64,000 bases of DNA, from NCBI GenBank assembly GCA_951640165.1, contig OX621252.1, forward strand, positions 25,751,934-25,815,933, written 5' to 3'. The translations under genes and the position numbers were made by a program. Shown here piece by piece: positions 54,301 through 62,992 of this stretch. Source of the stretch: Pseudoips prasinana. Taxonomy: Eukaryota; Arthropoda; Insecta; Lepidoptera; Nolidae. Position 1 is the first letter of the stretch; each line of letters opens with the position of its first letter. Below the pieces are notes generated by a model, which saw only the letters and a program-made list of their open reading frames with translations, made no database searches and had not been told where the DNA came from.

Positions 54301-57300
54301 CCACGGTTATGGGTTCGTTCAAGGATATAATAGAAAAGTAGTACCTATGTGTACTATGAAAACCAGATACTACACATACTACTTTTCTATTGTAAATACA
54401 TACTTATATAGATAATTACACCCAGACTCAGGCCAAACAGACCTGTTCATGCACACAATTACTGTCCTGGGTGCGAATCGAACGCACGATCTGTGGCGTG
54501 CAAGGCAAGTACCTACCGACCACCCACGCCAACCAGCCCATCAAACCAATGAGAAGAGAACAGATATAATTTTTCGTTAACTCACCTCTCCATACCCAGT
54601 GACCTGTAAATACTTAGTAGTGATGGGCGCCCGTTCTCTATGTGAGTGCAGGTTCCTTCCCGTCGGCGCATGAGTCAGGCGCACCAGGTCACCGCTCCTG
54701 ACCATCACTATACCTTCCACTTGCTCCTTGTCATAGGGTTTGATGAGAAATCGGTTGTTTTCATCCTTATGGGTGTAGGTTGTAATCTATAATGAGAATA
54801 GAATATTTGTAAGAGATGGTAATATTGCTTACCCAGGTGTATATCTAAGTGGAATATGGGTGTTGCTTAAAATGTGGTAGTATCCAGAGACTTCATATCT
54901 AAGGTCGCCTGAGCTAATCTGGGAGAAGGAATCATAGGCTACGGTAACCTATTACTTATTTGCTGAATTGGTAGTAAAAATAAAACAGGATAATATCATC
55001 CCCTTATTCATAGTCATATCAGGTCACTGTCCGTAACAGGCAAGGGTCGGAAACAAGTTAAAACAATTAAAGTAAAATAAGAACTTATTTATCCATTAAT
55101 GTATTTATAGTGTGTCCTCATTTTGTAGTAGTTTAATTATATTTAAAAATGATGTAGGTGTGTATTCGTGATCATGATGCATCTTCCGCACATAGCTGTT
55201 AAATGGAAACAGATAAGAAAATGTTTTAAATGGTCGGTCTGGGTATTTTGTGTTACACATTGATATTAAAAGCAATATCAAATAAATGTAATAAAATTGT
55301 TTAAATTGTGTCTGGCTTATACAATGACTAGCTGTGCCCCGCGGTTTTACCCGCCTTTAACTTTATAAATTATCACAGCTCCTCCCCCGTAGGTGATAGC
55401 GTGGTAATATGTAGCCTATATGTTGACCCGACCTCTTAGTAATATTCATGCAAAATGTCAAGTAAATCCATGCAGTACTCTTTGAGTTTAGCCCAGACAT
55501 ACATACAGACAAAAATTCTAAAATCTATATTTTTGGGTTCGATATCGATAGTAGATCACGCCCCAAGTATCCTTTTAAAAAATATGCAATGTACATTACA
55601 TGTAGATATAGATAAGGTGATGAGATTCAAATGAAGTTCCAACACGACGACAAAATCGGTTGTTCTGCGTAGCTAGACGTCCTCATCATTATATAAACCG
55701 AAAGACTTCTGGACAAAGCCCCCAAGAATCACAATAAAAGGTGACAAAATCTTATAAACACATTTCTGGAAAAAAAATATATGTGCTGGAGTTCCATGAA
55801 AGAATACTAAGTATATTCATACACATCAATGGAATATGGAGAAATTAACATTATTCTTGCTGGACAAAGAAGAATGTCCGGAAGCTTAGGTCCTAACTGT
55901 TCTTATTGAGATCACGTATTAAGTACTGTGCTGTGATAACTTCATCATCATCATATCAGCCGAAAGACGCCCAATGCTGGACAAAGGCCTCCTCAAACAT
56001 CTCCACAATTGCCGGTCTTCCGGTACCCGCATCCATTGGCTTCCAGCAATCCTCACAAGTTCATCAGTCCATCTTGTACACTCTTACTTTCAAGGTACTG
56101 GAGTCCCACTTGCCACTCCAGTACCTTTCTGCCACAGTGGCCGTCGGTTCTACGTGCTATGTGCCCTGCCCACTGCCACTTCAGCTTGGCAATTCTTCAA
56201 CTTTGGTTACATTAATAATATTAACTTGTAACGCGCTACAAATATACCCTTACCTGCTGTTGCTTCGCCCCAACGCCCGAGGGGTACAGATGATGATGGG
56301 AGTGCAAATACCCTCCACCAGTACGGTGGTTTTTCAATGATATCAACGCGCCATATGCCAAGTTCTTCGGCGCACTGGCGTTGTGTAAGCTATTCCCTTC
56401 TAAGCGGGCCTGGAAACCAGAAGAGTAGAAACCATCGCCATTACCGCTACAAAAAGAAAAGCAATTAAGTAACTAGGCTCGCGGTCAGTCCATATATGGG
56501 TGACAGCCAAAGTGGTTTAATTTCTGAGCGTCTCCGTGCTTCGGAGGACACGTTAAGCTGTCGGATCCGGTTGTAGTGATTAGACAACAGTCGTTAAGCC
56601 AAGTCAGAGGCCTATTGGGCCCACCACCGCCCATAAGTAAGTAATGATTTTAGTTCGGTTCCCGCACGGGGCAGCCCATTGCGTGTATGAGTGTTGTTGA
56701 ATTGTATTTTTTAAGTATTCTTCCAAAGCTGAATGTTTTCCCTAGTGCAAACGTTGTCTTCTTAAGAAAAGAAAGTTATCTGTATCACCAGAAACTTCTT
56801 GAAATTGTATCTAATAAAGGCAACATTTAATCTAGCCTGCTAAACATCTCACAGTCTTCTGTCTCATTCGCACACTAACTTTTCGGATATTTTTAAATAT
56901 TTGTTATAATTTTTTGTTCCATAAAAACCTCTTACATAACGAACACATAAAAGAAAGATTTAGCCAATTTGGTGCAGTCTGGTTTGAAAGTTGAGATTTT
57001 TAAGAAAAAGAAAATAAAAACAACATTTCACAGTCTTCTGTTTCATTCGCACACAATTTTTTTTTATTAACATATTTTTAAATATTTGCTTTTATTTTTC
57101 TTTTCATACAAACCTTCTCCTAGTAATAACGAACACATAAAAGAAAGATCATTTAATTTGGTGCAGTCGTTTGGACGTTAACAGCGTACACACAGCTACA
57201 TATCAAGCTATACGTTATCTGTATAAGCTGATACCGCGTTGCATAAGATTTCCATACAATGAAAGGTCAGCTGATATTGGAATTGTATAGCTTGATATGT

Positions 57301-59422
57301 AGCCGTGTGTACAAACATTCGGTGAATGGTTATCCTGAATATGCGTGTGCTGAGTCCGTTAATTACATGTGGGCAACTCTCATAGTGGGACCGTTGTCTT
57401 AAAAAACATATTTTGTTAAATGAAAACTTCTTTAATCGCGTATAAACAATTGAACTCACAACTCCGCAACCATTACCGACACCACGTAATTGTTCAACTC
57501 ATGTCTCCCTTTCTCTTTTTGTATAGGAGATTGGAAAATGAAAATGTTTATTGTGTCTCAAATGGTTACATCAACAAATGAGAACGAAACAGCCCCAGTA
57601 ATTAATAATACTTGTGTTGGGGTTGTGTCGTTCCTCCCCTTATTCCATACTTAACAATATTTCAGAAAAGAGATGAATATAACTATTAAATTAAAAGTAA
57701 GATAAATATAACAAACAAAAAATTAGAAATTAAAAATATTGGAGTATGTTGTTTACCTTTTGCTAAGGACAGTGAGATGTATCCAGAAGAAGAACACATA
57801 CAAAATAGCTGGCCACAAAATCAATGTCACTGCTCTACCAATCAAATGCTTTATAGTTAGGCTCTGAAACAAATGACATACCATTTAAAGGAAGAGTCGG
57901 GATAAGATGAATGAATAGTGGTGCGGGCTAACATTTTAAAATGTTCCTACCTAGCTTTAAGTGGCCTGTTGGCGTGGCTGGCAAATGATTGCTTCTCACG
58001 CCGGAGGTCGTGGGTTCGATTTCCACCCAGGATAGATATTTGTGTGCACGAACATGTCTGTTTGTCCTGTGTCTGGGTGTAATTTATCTAAATAAGTATG
58101 TATTTACAAAAAAAAGTAGTATATGTAGTATATCAGTTATCTGGTTTCCATAGTACAAGCTCTGCTTAGTTTGGGATCAGATGGCCCTGTGTAAATAATG
58201 TCCCAGGATATTATAGCTTCAATCATACGAGCATGTCTTCTACAACGTAGAACTTCAGGTGTACTAAACGTCCTTAAAAATACGACCCACCCATGCATCC
58301 TCACGTCAGCAAACGTCCTTAGCCCGAACCCCAAAGGGTACCCTCTCATGTGGGTGACTTAGTTTGTGGTGAGCCTCCCATAGAGTTAAAAGAATGACGG
58401 AATAGACCTCGCAGTTGTGTTTCCGCAAACGTTTGTGTTTATAACCCGCATAAAGAGGATTTAAATCATCACCTAGCCGAAAGACGTCTAAAATGGACAA
58501 AGGCATCCCCAAAGATCTCCACAATTGCCGGACTTTCGTTACTCGCATCCAAGGGCTTCCAGCGTCCTCCACAAGATTAACGGTCCGCATTGTGGGGGGC
58601 CAGCCCACGTAGCGTCTTCCAGTTCGTCACTCGAGAAACTTTCTACTCCAGCGGTTATATTTAACTAGCTGTACCCCGCGGTTTTAGCCGCGTTATACTT
58701 TATAATTAATAACCTATGTGTTAATTCAGGCTGTCAGCTAACTCCATACCAAATTTTATTAAAATCGCTCCAGCAGTTTAGACGTGAAGATGTAACAAAC
58801 AAACACACTCACAAACATTCGCCTTTATAATATTAGTATAATAAAATGTATTTAATATCTACTAACTGTGCCCGCGGTTTTACCTGCGTTAATCTTTATA
58901 AATTAAAGCCTATGTGTTAAGGTTGTCAGCTACCTCCATATCAAATTTTATTAAAATCGCTCCAGCCGTTTAGACGTGAAGATGTATCAAACATTCACAC
59001 TCACAAACTTTCACCTTTAAAACATTAGTGTGATTTTATATGGACTCTCGAAAGCGTATATCTCATATTCAAATCGTTGCACAAAATCCTGAGAAGTCAC
59101 GTAACATTAAAAGAAAACAGACTCATTAAAGGTTCTTTAGTGAATTTAGAAAGAGACATAGATTTAGACAAATAGAGAGATAGATTTTTTTATTACTTCA
59201 ATGGTGCCGAATAGCCTTGCCGTTAATACTTACAACGGGTTTACTTAAGTCACCCAGCACATTCCACAGATCGGCAATAGTCCTCAAGCCAGCGAATAGA
59301 ACGACGAACAGGCCAACAAACTTGACAGAAATAGTGCAGGACAGAGACGACCCCAGGAATAGCTGCCAGGAGATCATGCGGGTGCTAAAAGGTGGCAGAC
59401 CCTCGTCTGTGAGACTGCGGAC
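45096..59422 (-). CDS. tw: Protein O-mannosyltransferase 2 (POMT2/twisted), last ten exons
   Basis: Multipass ER membrane enzyme. In complex with POMT1/rotated abdomen it transfers mannose from dolichyl-phosphate mannose to Ser/Thr of dystroglycan-like proteins. Ten exons join in phase to 532 residues plus stop. The N-terminal ~200 residues with the first luminal loop and its catalytic acid residues lie to the right of the window. Visible: transmembrane part, three MIR motifs (LHSH, NLHSH, then a third), and the C-terminal four-helix block with [12 protein letters not shown] and [13 protein letters not shown]. Agreement with POMT2 rather than POMT1 is clear in the C-terminus (human POMT2 has LFHPLAYGMVGPLA). 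Confidence 0.96.
45316..45906. other. Intron of twisted, nothing recognised
   Basis: Some GC-richer text at 45415-45560 (CAGGACGGTTATCTGTTACC) of unknown origin; no gene. Confidence 0.5.
45907..46050 (-). CDS. tw: twisted exon
   Basis: 144 nt. Encodes [40 protein letters not shown] and LVFSSMLT. This is the most conserved membrane segment of the family. Acceptor TTAG fixes phase 2; donor G/GTGAGT. Confidence 0.97.
46208..47182 (+). mobile_element. Internally deleted DNA transposon of an IS630/Tc1-related insect family
   Basis: Left end CACAAACTTATCTGGCCCGG TGGC (46208-46231); the right end inverted reads CGCAAACTTATCTGACCCGC TGGC. Exon-like remnants inside: [20 protein letters not shown] and RVAAATG, then after an apparent GT..AG intron [17 protein letters not shown]. 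The C-terminus reads [20 protein letters not shown]. The N-terminal helix-turn-helix and acidic C-terminus remain, while the whole DDE catalytic core is gone. Family assignment is from memory of such transposases. Confidence 0.75.
46900..46953. repeat. Perfect 54-bp palindrome, 26-nt arms
   Basis: CCGGTGACATAATAATACCT then GGAGTA, spacer GA, and the exact inverse. It sits inside the acidic C-terminal coding remnant of the deleted transposon, so both arms are translated in one frame. Confidence 0.95.
47392..47480 (+). repeat. Short repeat, partner at 51530-51615
   Basis: GGCAGTGTTTCTC(A/G)GTA(G/A) followed by CTGCCACGTCA(T/A)GCACTGCA occurs in both places in the same orientation. Confidence 0.75.
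47726..47882 (-). CDS. tw: twisted exon
   Basis: 157 nt. Encodes [20 protein letters not shown] and [19 protein letters not shown]. Matches human POMT2 GLRFSGVNDTDFRVYLLGN and PVVWWLN. One transmembrane helix. Acceptor CATCAG, donor A/GTAAGT. Confidence 0.97.
47972..48095 (+). repeat. tRNA-derived SINE, second type
   Basis: CCTCTTTGGTCTAGTCGTCG (A-box region) and GGCCCTGGGTTCAAATTATC (B box), then CGAAGTCTGGGAGTTGGCAG. Different from the 37308 family. Confidence 0.65.
48392..48540 (-). repeat. tRNA-derived SINE (head half)
   Basis: Plus-strand view: AGACACCCAGACTCAGGACA, TTCATGCACACAAATAGCTG, GGTGGGAACTGAACCCACGA, ending CCAACGACGCCAACCGGCCC. Confidence 0.85.
48745..49190 (+). pseudogene. 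CR1/L2-like LINE 3' end
   Basis: Encodes [20 protein letters not shown] then SFKKLV and stop. Its 3' UTR has GGTTGTCTGGAAGAAATCGC TTTATGCGATAAG and ends in TTTTATTTTATTATTT. Same family as the minus copy at 7493-7835. Confidence 0.8.
49240..49388 (-). CDS. tw: twisted exon
   Basis: 149 nt. Encodes [40 protein letters not shown] and PWQWPINYR. Matches human POMT2 [20 protein letters not shown] and KPWHWPINYQ. Acceptor TTGTAG, donor AGA/GTAAGT. Confidence 0.97.
49480..49620 (+). repeat. LINE 3' tail with stem-loop
   Basis: CTGCCTGGAAGAGATCGCTT then TTAGCGATAAGGCC, then TTCCTTGTTGTATCTATTGT. Fourth example of this tail in the window. Confidence 0.7.
49650..50120. other. Unassigned GC-richer insert in a twisted intron
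   Basis: The minus strand is open for 143 codons at 49655-50086 and the plus strand for shorter runs. Both include Thr/Val/Ser-rich text, but I recognise no family. It contains CGCACCACCACGCGATCCGG and GGGGGGGCCGCCCGCATCTC. It could be part of a LINE or another transposon. Confidence 0.4.
50254..50383 (-). CDS. tw: twisted exon
   Basis: 130 nt. Encodes [20 protein letters not shown] and [20 protein letters not shown]. Completes the third MIR motif; human POMT2 has GKVLPKWGWEQLEVTC and SIWNVEDH. Acceptor TTCCAG, donor T/GTGAGT. Confidence 0.97.
50570..50740 (+). repeat. Worn interspersed repeat
   Basis: CCTTTCGGCCCTTTAGCGGC then TGAATTTTCAAAAATTCTTT and GATCAGTCAGTCAGTTTCTG, a pattern seen in lepidopteran repeats; no other copy in the window. 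Confidence 0.45.
51114..51438 (+). repeat. CCGCGG-type interspersed element
   Basis: Starts ACTAGCTGTGCCCCACGG; all internal blocks of the family are present. Confidence 0.85.
51530..51615 (+). repeat. Short repeat, partner at 47392-47480
   Basis: TTTGGCAGTGTTTCTCGGTA then CTGCCACGTCAAGCACTGCA. The flanks differ from the partner. Confidence 0.75.
51850..52164 (+). repeat. CCGCGG-type interspersed element
   Basis: Starts ACTAGCTGTGCCACGCGG; same family as 51114-51438, only about 410 bp away. Confidence 0.85.
52408..52518 (-). CDS. tw: twisted exon
   Basis: 111 nt, phase 0 to 0. Encodes [20 protein letters not shown] and [12 protein letters not shown]. Human POMT2 has GTGDSNDFWRIEV. Part of the third MIR motif. 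Acceptor TTAG, donor CAG/GTTAGT. Confidence 0.97.
52559..52710 (+). repeat. tRNA-derived SINE, 5'-truncated
   Basis: ACTCAGGACAAATCTTTGTG, TATGTATGTATTTAGAAACA, TTTATCAGTTGTCTGGTTGC, TTTGGGATCAGATGACC. Confidence 0.85.
52795..52880 (-). ncRNA. tRNA-like sequence, probably SINE-derived
   Basis: Minus strand: GTGCGGTGGCGGAGCGGTTA (acceptor strand plus A box), then GGTCCTGGGTGCGATTCCCA (B box), ending CCCGCAC, which pairs with the first bases. A near-complete cloverleaf seems possible, but the T stem is weak, so a tRNA-derived element is more likely than a working tRNA. Confidence 0.5.
52990..53340. other. Unassigned stretch in a twisted intron
   Basis: A short open frame at 53033-53224 shows no recognisable domain. 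GC content is a little above the intron average. Confidence 0.4.
53612..53736 (-). mobile_element. MITE with TGTACAGACGCC ends (left arm deleted)
   Basis: Reverse orientation relative to 7351-7491. It keeps GGGGTAGCTTGATGTGCTGG CGTCTGTACA at its right end and lacks the matching block on the left. Confidence 0.85.
53737..54344. other. Intron of twisted, mostly unassigned
   Basis: Carries only a small SINE end at 53822-53860 (CGCCATCTGATCCCAAACTA). The remainder is AT-rich. Confidence 0.5.
54345..54545 (-). repeat. tRNA-derived SINE, full length
   Basis: Plus-strand view: ACCCAGACTCAGGCCAAACA, TGGGTGCGAATCGAACGCAC, GACCACCCACGCCAACCAGC. The B box of the minus strand is GTGCGTTCGATTCGCACCC. 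Confidence 0.88.
54586..54786 (-). CDS. tw: twisted exon (MIR motif 2)
   Basis: 201 nt, phase 0 to 0. Encodes [61 protein letters not shown] classic MIR motif (NLHSH). Acceptor TATAG, donor GAG/GTGAGT. Confidence 0.98.
54787..55326. other. Intron of twisted, nothing recognised
   Basis: AT-rich, no feature recognised. Confidence 0.5.
55327..55613 (+). repeat. CCGCGG-type interspersed element
   Basis: Starts ACTAGCTGTGCCCCGCGG. It has lost the second half of the ACAGACAAACAGA block. Confidence 0.85.
55930..56220 (-). pseudogene. RTE-type LINE 3' end, degenerate
   Basis: Starts ATCATCATCATATCAGCCGA, contains CTCCACAATTGCCGGTCTTC, and keeps the CCATCTTGTA..GCCAC relics of the RTE C-terminus. 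Several deletions break the frame. Confidence 0.75.
56254..56446 (-). CDS. tw: twisted exon (MIR motif 1)
   Basis: 193 nt. Encodes [60 protein letters not shown]. Human POMT2 has [20 protein letters not shown]. An N-glycosylation sequon (NAS) is conserved. Acceptor TTGTAG, donor CAG/GTAAGG. Confidence 0.98.
56447..56848. other. Intron of twisted, nothing recognised
   Basis: No feature recognised; slightly GC-rich text at 56520-56700 may be an old repeat. Confidence 0.4.
56849..57178 (+). repeat. Two direct repeats, 179 bp apart
   Basis: ACAGTCTTCTGTYTCATTCG at 56851 and 57030. ATAACGAACACATAAAAGAA and AATTTGGTGCAGTC recur in both. Diverged tandem duplication. Confidence 0.85.
57186..57312. 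mobile_element. 127-bp foldback MITE
   Basis: Left GTACACACAGCTACATATCA then AGCTATA; right the inverse with one mismatch (GTACACACGGCTACATATCA). The interior is also partly self-complementary (TCAGCTGATATTGGAATT against TAAGCTGATACCG). Confidence 0.8.
57757..57863 (-). CDS. tw: twisted exon
   Basis: 107 nt. Encodes [20 protein letters not shown] and [15 protein letters not shown], a transmembrane helix followed by the start of the luminal MIR region. Acceptor TTTCAG, donor AG/GTAAAC. Confidence 0.95.
57965..58198 (+). repeat. tRNA-derived SINE, full length
   Basis: Head TGTTGGCGTGGCTGGCAAAT, B box GTCGTGGGTTCGATTTCCAC, body TGTCTGTTTGTCCTGTGTCT, end TTTGGGATCAGATGGCCCTG. Best single copy of the family in the window. 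Confidence 0.9.
58470..58655 (-). pseudogene. RTE-type LINE 3' end
   Basis: ATCATCACCTAGCCGAAAGA, CCCCAAAGATCTCCACAATT, GGGGCCAGCCCACGTAGC. Relics of GRxVGWPPTxRTVNLV on the minus strand. Confidence 0.75.
58663..59035 (+). repeat. Two adjacent CCGCGG-headed elements, second subfamily
   Basis: Copies start at about 58663 (ACTAGCTGTACCCCGCGG) and 58860 (ACTAACTGTGCCCGCGG). Both contain AAATTTTATTAAAATCGCTC and TTTAGACGTGAAGATGTA, unlike the 16121 subfamily. They probably arose by tandem insertion or duplication. Confidence 0.8.
59234..59422 (-). CDS. tw: twisted exon, first one in the window
   Basis: 189 nt, phase 0 to 0. Encodes [58 protein letters not shown]. Human POMT2 has [19 protein letters not shown] and TIADLWYLFGDLS. 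Acceptor TTTTCAG implies more exons to the right; none was found before 64000. Confidence 0.97.
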
Positions 59423-59636
59423 CTGAAAAAAAAACCTTGTCTTTTAGTGTATGGTACATGGACATACTGTATTAAAACTTCGTATGTAGGGAACAATTGT
59501 ATATTTGTTACAACACTTCAATTCAATTTATTTGCCAAACAAAACTATAACACTTATATAATTGAGTAAAATAAAATTATCCTATCGAAACCTTACCTAT
59601 TGCTATTTTATATGAACCACAATTTTGACTTCAAAG

Positions 59637-59875
59637 CTGGGGGGCTACTGGCTAAGTCGCCGAACTTCGGGATAGTGATCGACGTCCAAATAAATAAAGG
59701 TTAAAAATGACTGTTAAATTGGCTTCGACGTTGAAAATCGATTCCTGACCATTTTATGACTTCACATGTGCTCATGGAAGCATTTTTAACGACTGATTAA
59801 GTCATTTTGAACCCTTATTTATTTGAACGCCGATCACTATCACGATGTTCGGCGACTTAGCCGGTAAGCCCCCTG
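59637..59875. mobile_element. 239-bp MITE with about 75-bp inverted ends
   Basis: Left GGGGGGCTACTGGCTAAGTC GCCGAAC; the right end inverted reads GGGGGCTTACCGGCTAAGTC GCCGAAC. Agreement continues through GTGATCG(A/G)CGT(C/T)CAAATAA. CAG-type tips suggest hAT, but no clear 8-bp target duplication is seen. Confidence 0.82.
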
Positions 59876-60017
59876 TTAAACTAATTGCTTTGCTTGGTAA
59901 AAATATTTCTATAATCAAGTGCAATAAATATCCCATTAATTTCTGCTTTGCTTCATAAAAATAAAAATTTGAGCCAATTAAGTATATACGAGAAATCTAA
60001 ATATGTATTCATACATT

Positions 60018-61330
60018 CAGTCAAAAAGTATCGGGAATGGATGATTTGTTTATGGTTCCAAATTCAAATATTTGTTCTTTTGTTGTTGTTAGATTGGCAC
60101 AACTGTTTTCCATTTTGGCGCGGAGTTTGAGTTGCATCTGTTATTTATAGTAAATACAGTGCTGGTTTTAGTAATATCATATATAGTGTGAATTGCGAAT
60201 TTCATAATGGACAAAAATATCGAACAAAGAGTTTATCTTAAATTTTGCATCGCTAATGGAATTTCGTGTTCGGAGTCACTGAAAATGTTACAGAAGGCTT
60301 ACGGTGAATCGACTTTATCAAAAACTCGTGCTTATGAGTGGTTCAAAGCGTTCAAAAGCGGTCGAGATGTGATGAAAGATTTGCCTCGCTCTGGTAGGCT
60401 ATCAACGTCTGCAACTGAAGTTAACATCGCAAAAGTGAAGGAAATAGTGACTGAAAATCCTCATTCAACTCTGAGAGAGATAGCCGCCGAACTTTCTGTA
60501 TCTCACGAGTCGATTTGTACATTTTTAATTAATCATTTGGGTATGAAACATGTTGCCGCTCGGCTAGTCCCAAAAGATCTGAATTTTCTCCAAAAACTCA
60601 ATCGCATGAAAGTCGCTGAAGACATGGTAGAACGAGTCAATTCCGATCCAACATTCATGAAACGCATTGTTACTGGTGACGAGACGTGGGTTTACGAGTT
60701 TGACATGAAACTAGTCAACAAGCTTCGGAGTGGCGCCTTCCAACTGAACCGAAACCGAAAAAACCACGTCAAAGTCGATCTAAAGTCAAAGTCATGTTGA
60801 CTGTTTCCTTTGATCGCGGTTTTGTGTACTCTATATTCTTACCGGAAGGTCGAACGGTAAATAAAGAATATTATTTGAGCGTTATGCGGCGTTTAAGAGA
60901 GCAAATTCGACGAAAAAGGCCAGATTTGTGGAAAGAAAATTCTTGGAATTTGCACCACGATAATGCGCCTTCGCACAAGGTCATCATTGTGAACGAATTT
61001 TTGACCAAACACTCAACAAATACCATCCAGCAACCACCATATTCACCAGATATGGCTCCAGCTAACTTCTTTCTTTTTCGTAAACTCAAATTACCACTTC
61101 GTGGTACCCGTTTGCAATCGGTAGAAGACATAAAGGAGAATTCGCGGCGAGAACTGAACTCAATTCCGAAAGCAGCGTTTAAAAATGATTTGATGAATGG
61201 ATTTATTCGTTGGCGTAAGTGTATCGTTTCTGAAGGAGCATACTTTGAAGGTGATAAAATAAAGGAGAACGGGCGGAAGTGGTCCAAATGGCGTCGGCTG
61301 AAGAAACCTAGTCTATATAATAGTTCGTGA
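60018..61330 (+). mobile_element. Mariner element, broken
   Basis: The left end is probably CAGTCAAAAAGTATCGGGAA (60019 on). The transposase runs from 60207 to about 61330. I cannot find the matching right terminal repeat, so the 3' end seems lost. Confidence 0.75.
60207..61330 (+). pseudogene. Mariner transposase with a frameshift and altered third catalytic residue
   Basis: The first frame gives the paired-type DNA-binding part (EQRVYLKFCIANGISCSESL, ESTLSKTRAYEWFKAFKSGR) and TGDETWVYEF with the first catalytic Asp. Near 60710 one base is missing; the next frame continues the family (EWRLPTEPKPKKPRQ), then HHDNAPSH with the second Asp. At the place of the third Asp (34 residues on) the text is YSPDMAPANFF, so D has become N. 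The protein ends KPSLYNSS. Inactive for both reasons. Confidence 0.92.
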
Positions 61331-61725
61331 ATGTAGGATATTTTTTTACTATGGACACCATAAAATCGGCCCACGGAGAAAAAAGTTATACAGTTCAGAA
61401 AGTATCTACCTATTATAGACGAATAATTGAAAAAGCTGCCTTTTGTTCGGTCAAAACTTATTTGCCGAGTACCGAGTACTCGCACTTACTTCCCGCCGCC
61501 CGTATGCGCCCGCTACCCCTCGGGGTGGCGGGGGGTGATGCTCCTGCGCCGCGCGTATTGTTCACAGGTCAGTGAGTCATTCGCTATTATTCAGCAAGGA
61601 CATCGTTTGGTTTCTTTATTTTGTTCGTACCGGCTTTCTTTTTGGACATATTTTGATTTACTTACTAGATTACTTTGGCGCGTTTAAACGGACTTGTGAT
61701 ATTGCTGTTGGATTTGGCTTTCAAG
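61331..61725. other. Between mariner and the Harbinger-like gene
   Basis: A GC-rich patch at 61480-61560 (GCCCGCTACCCCTCGGGGTG) precedes the next element and may be its 5' UTR. No gene. Confidence 0.4.
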
Positions 61726-62992
61726 ATGTTACCTAGTGCTGGCATTGTGTGTTTAGTGTGTAATCGTTCAGTGTTACGAAGAGAAAGGCAAAATGTTACC
61801 CGAAATCTTTTCGAGTCAAACCCAGCCATCTCAGCACATATACTCTCATCAATTGCACCGCGACAGGTATGTACCTTTCAAGCCATATTGCTGTTGATTG
61901 TTGGTGCAATAGATAATATCAAACTGGTTAGCATTTTCTATAGTTACCGTGACAGAGTTATTTAAAGAGCTGGTTATTATGGAAGAGCTATTTATTAGGT
62001 ATAAGTATAAGAAAGAGTAGTATTATAGTGAAAGAGTTATTTCTCACATTTACTCGTATTTATTATTGACAAAAAATCTTTGTCCTTAGCTTTACAAAGA
62101 TCCGTGAGCAAGTTATTTACAGCTTAACAATTGATTTTTACAATGTTAATGGTTTAGTTTAGTAATAATGTCTACTTACTTGGTAGGTGGGGAATTCACA
62201 TGATAACGGAAAAAATCTATAAAATGAACCTACTAGTAGGTATTGCTCGTGAAAAGTCATTACCACTTTTTTGTTTTTTGTTGTAGGTTATATTCAACGG
62301 CAAAGAATACGTCTGTCGTCCATGCTGGTTAAGGAGTCAAAGGGCTCAGGGTCAGGGTGCTATGCAAGATCCTTTGCCAGGACCTTCAATACCACGGGAA
62401 GATGAAGTTGAAAATATAGATCAGGACGAAGTACAGCAGCTACAGCAACCTGATTTACTTCAGTCATTAAATCTGTCGGAGTTATCTCGTGCTCCAAATA
62501 CAGCAAATGTGAAATGTTGAAAATATGTCAGCAGACGAATTGCATTACTGGACCGGGCGGACTCTCGAAGAACTCAACGCAATTCTAGCTGAAACACCAT
62601 CTTTAAGTAGAAGGAGTACCCAGCCAAATAAAATATTAGGAATGTACCTATTAAAACTCAGAAGTGGAAAATCGGACGACAGGCTAGCGACTCTGTATGG
62701 TATAAGCCGAAGACACTTTGAGAGGCTCGTACATTTGGCACAAGAGTGTCTATTAGAAGACTTTGTGCCTCAACATTTGGGTTTTGACCATTTAACCAGA
62801 CAACAAGCCGTGAACAGGAATCTAGTAATACCTGCTGCATTGTTCGGCAACCCAAATGAACCCGAAAACGAAATGCCTGCTATTACCATTATTGATGGTA
62901 CTTACCAAAATATCCAAAAAAGCGCGAATTTTTTATTTCAGAGGGATACATCGCTCATTTGGAACGACAGTGACACAACTGCAAATTTGTAA
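61726..62992 (+). pseudogene. PIF/Harbinger (ISL2EU-like) transposase gene, two exons, broken
   Basis: Exon 1 (61726-61866) encodes MLPSAGIVCLVCNRSVLRRE to SIAPRQ. The intron GTATGT..TTGTAG follows, then exon 2 from 62287 with VIFNGKEYVCRPCWLRSQ. Together they give two CX2C pairs, like a zinc-binding head. The frame stops at 62520. A second frame from 62525 continues DELHYWTGRTLEELNAILAE, DRLATLYGISRRHFERLVHL, DFVPQHLGFDHLTRQQAVNR, PAITIIDGTYQNIQKSANFL, with the first catalytic Asp in IIDGTY. The rest of the DDE domain is missing after 62990. A deletion near 62515 and a 3' truncation thus break it. Confidence 0.75.

Noticed and set aside
60871..61485. Minus-strand 204-codon frame opposite the mariner
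   Set aside because: It mirrors the transposase coding strand and carries no recognisable domain.
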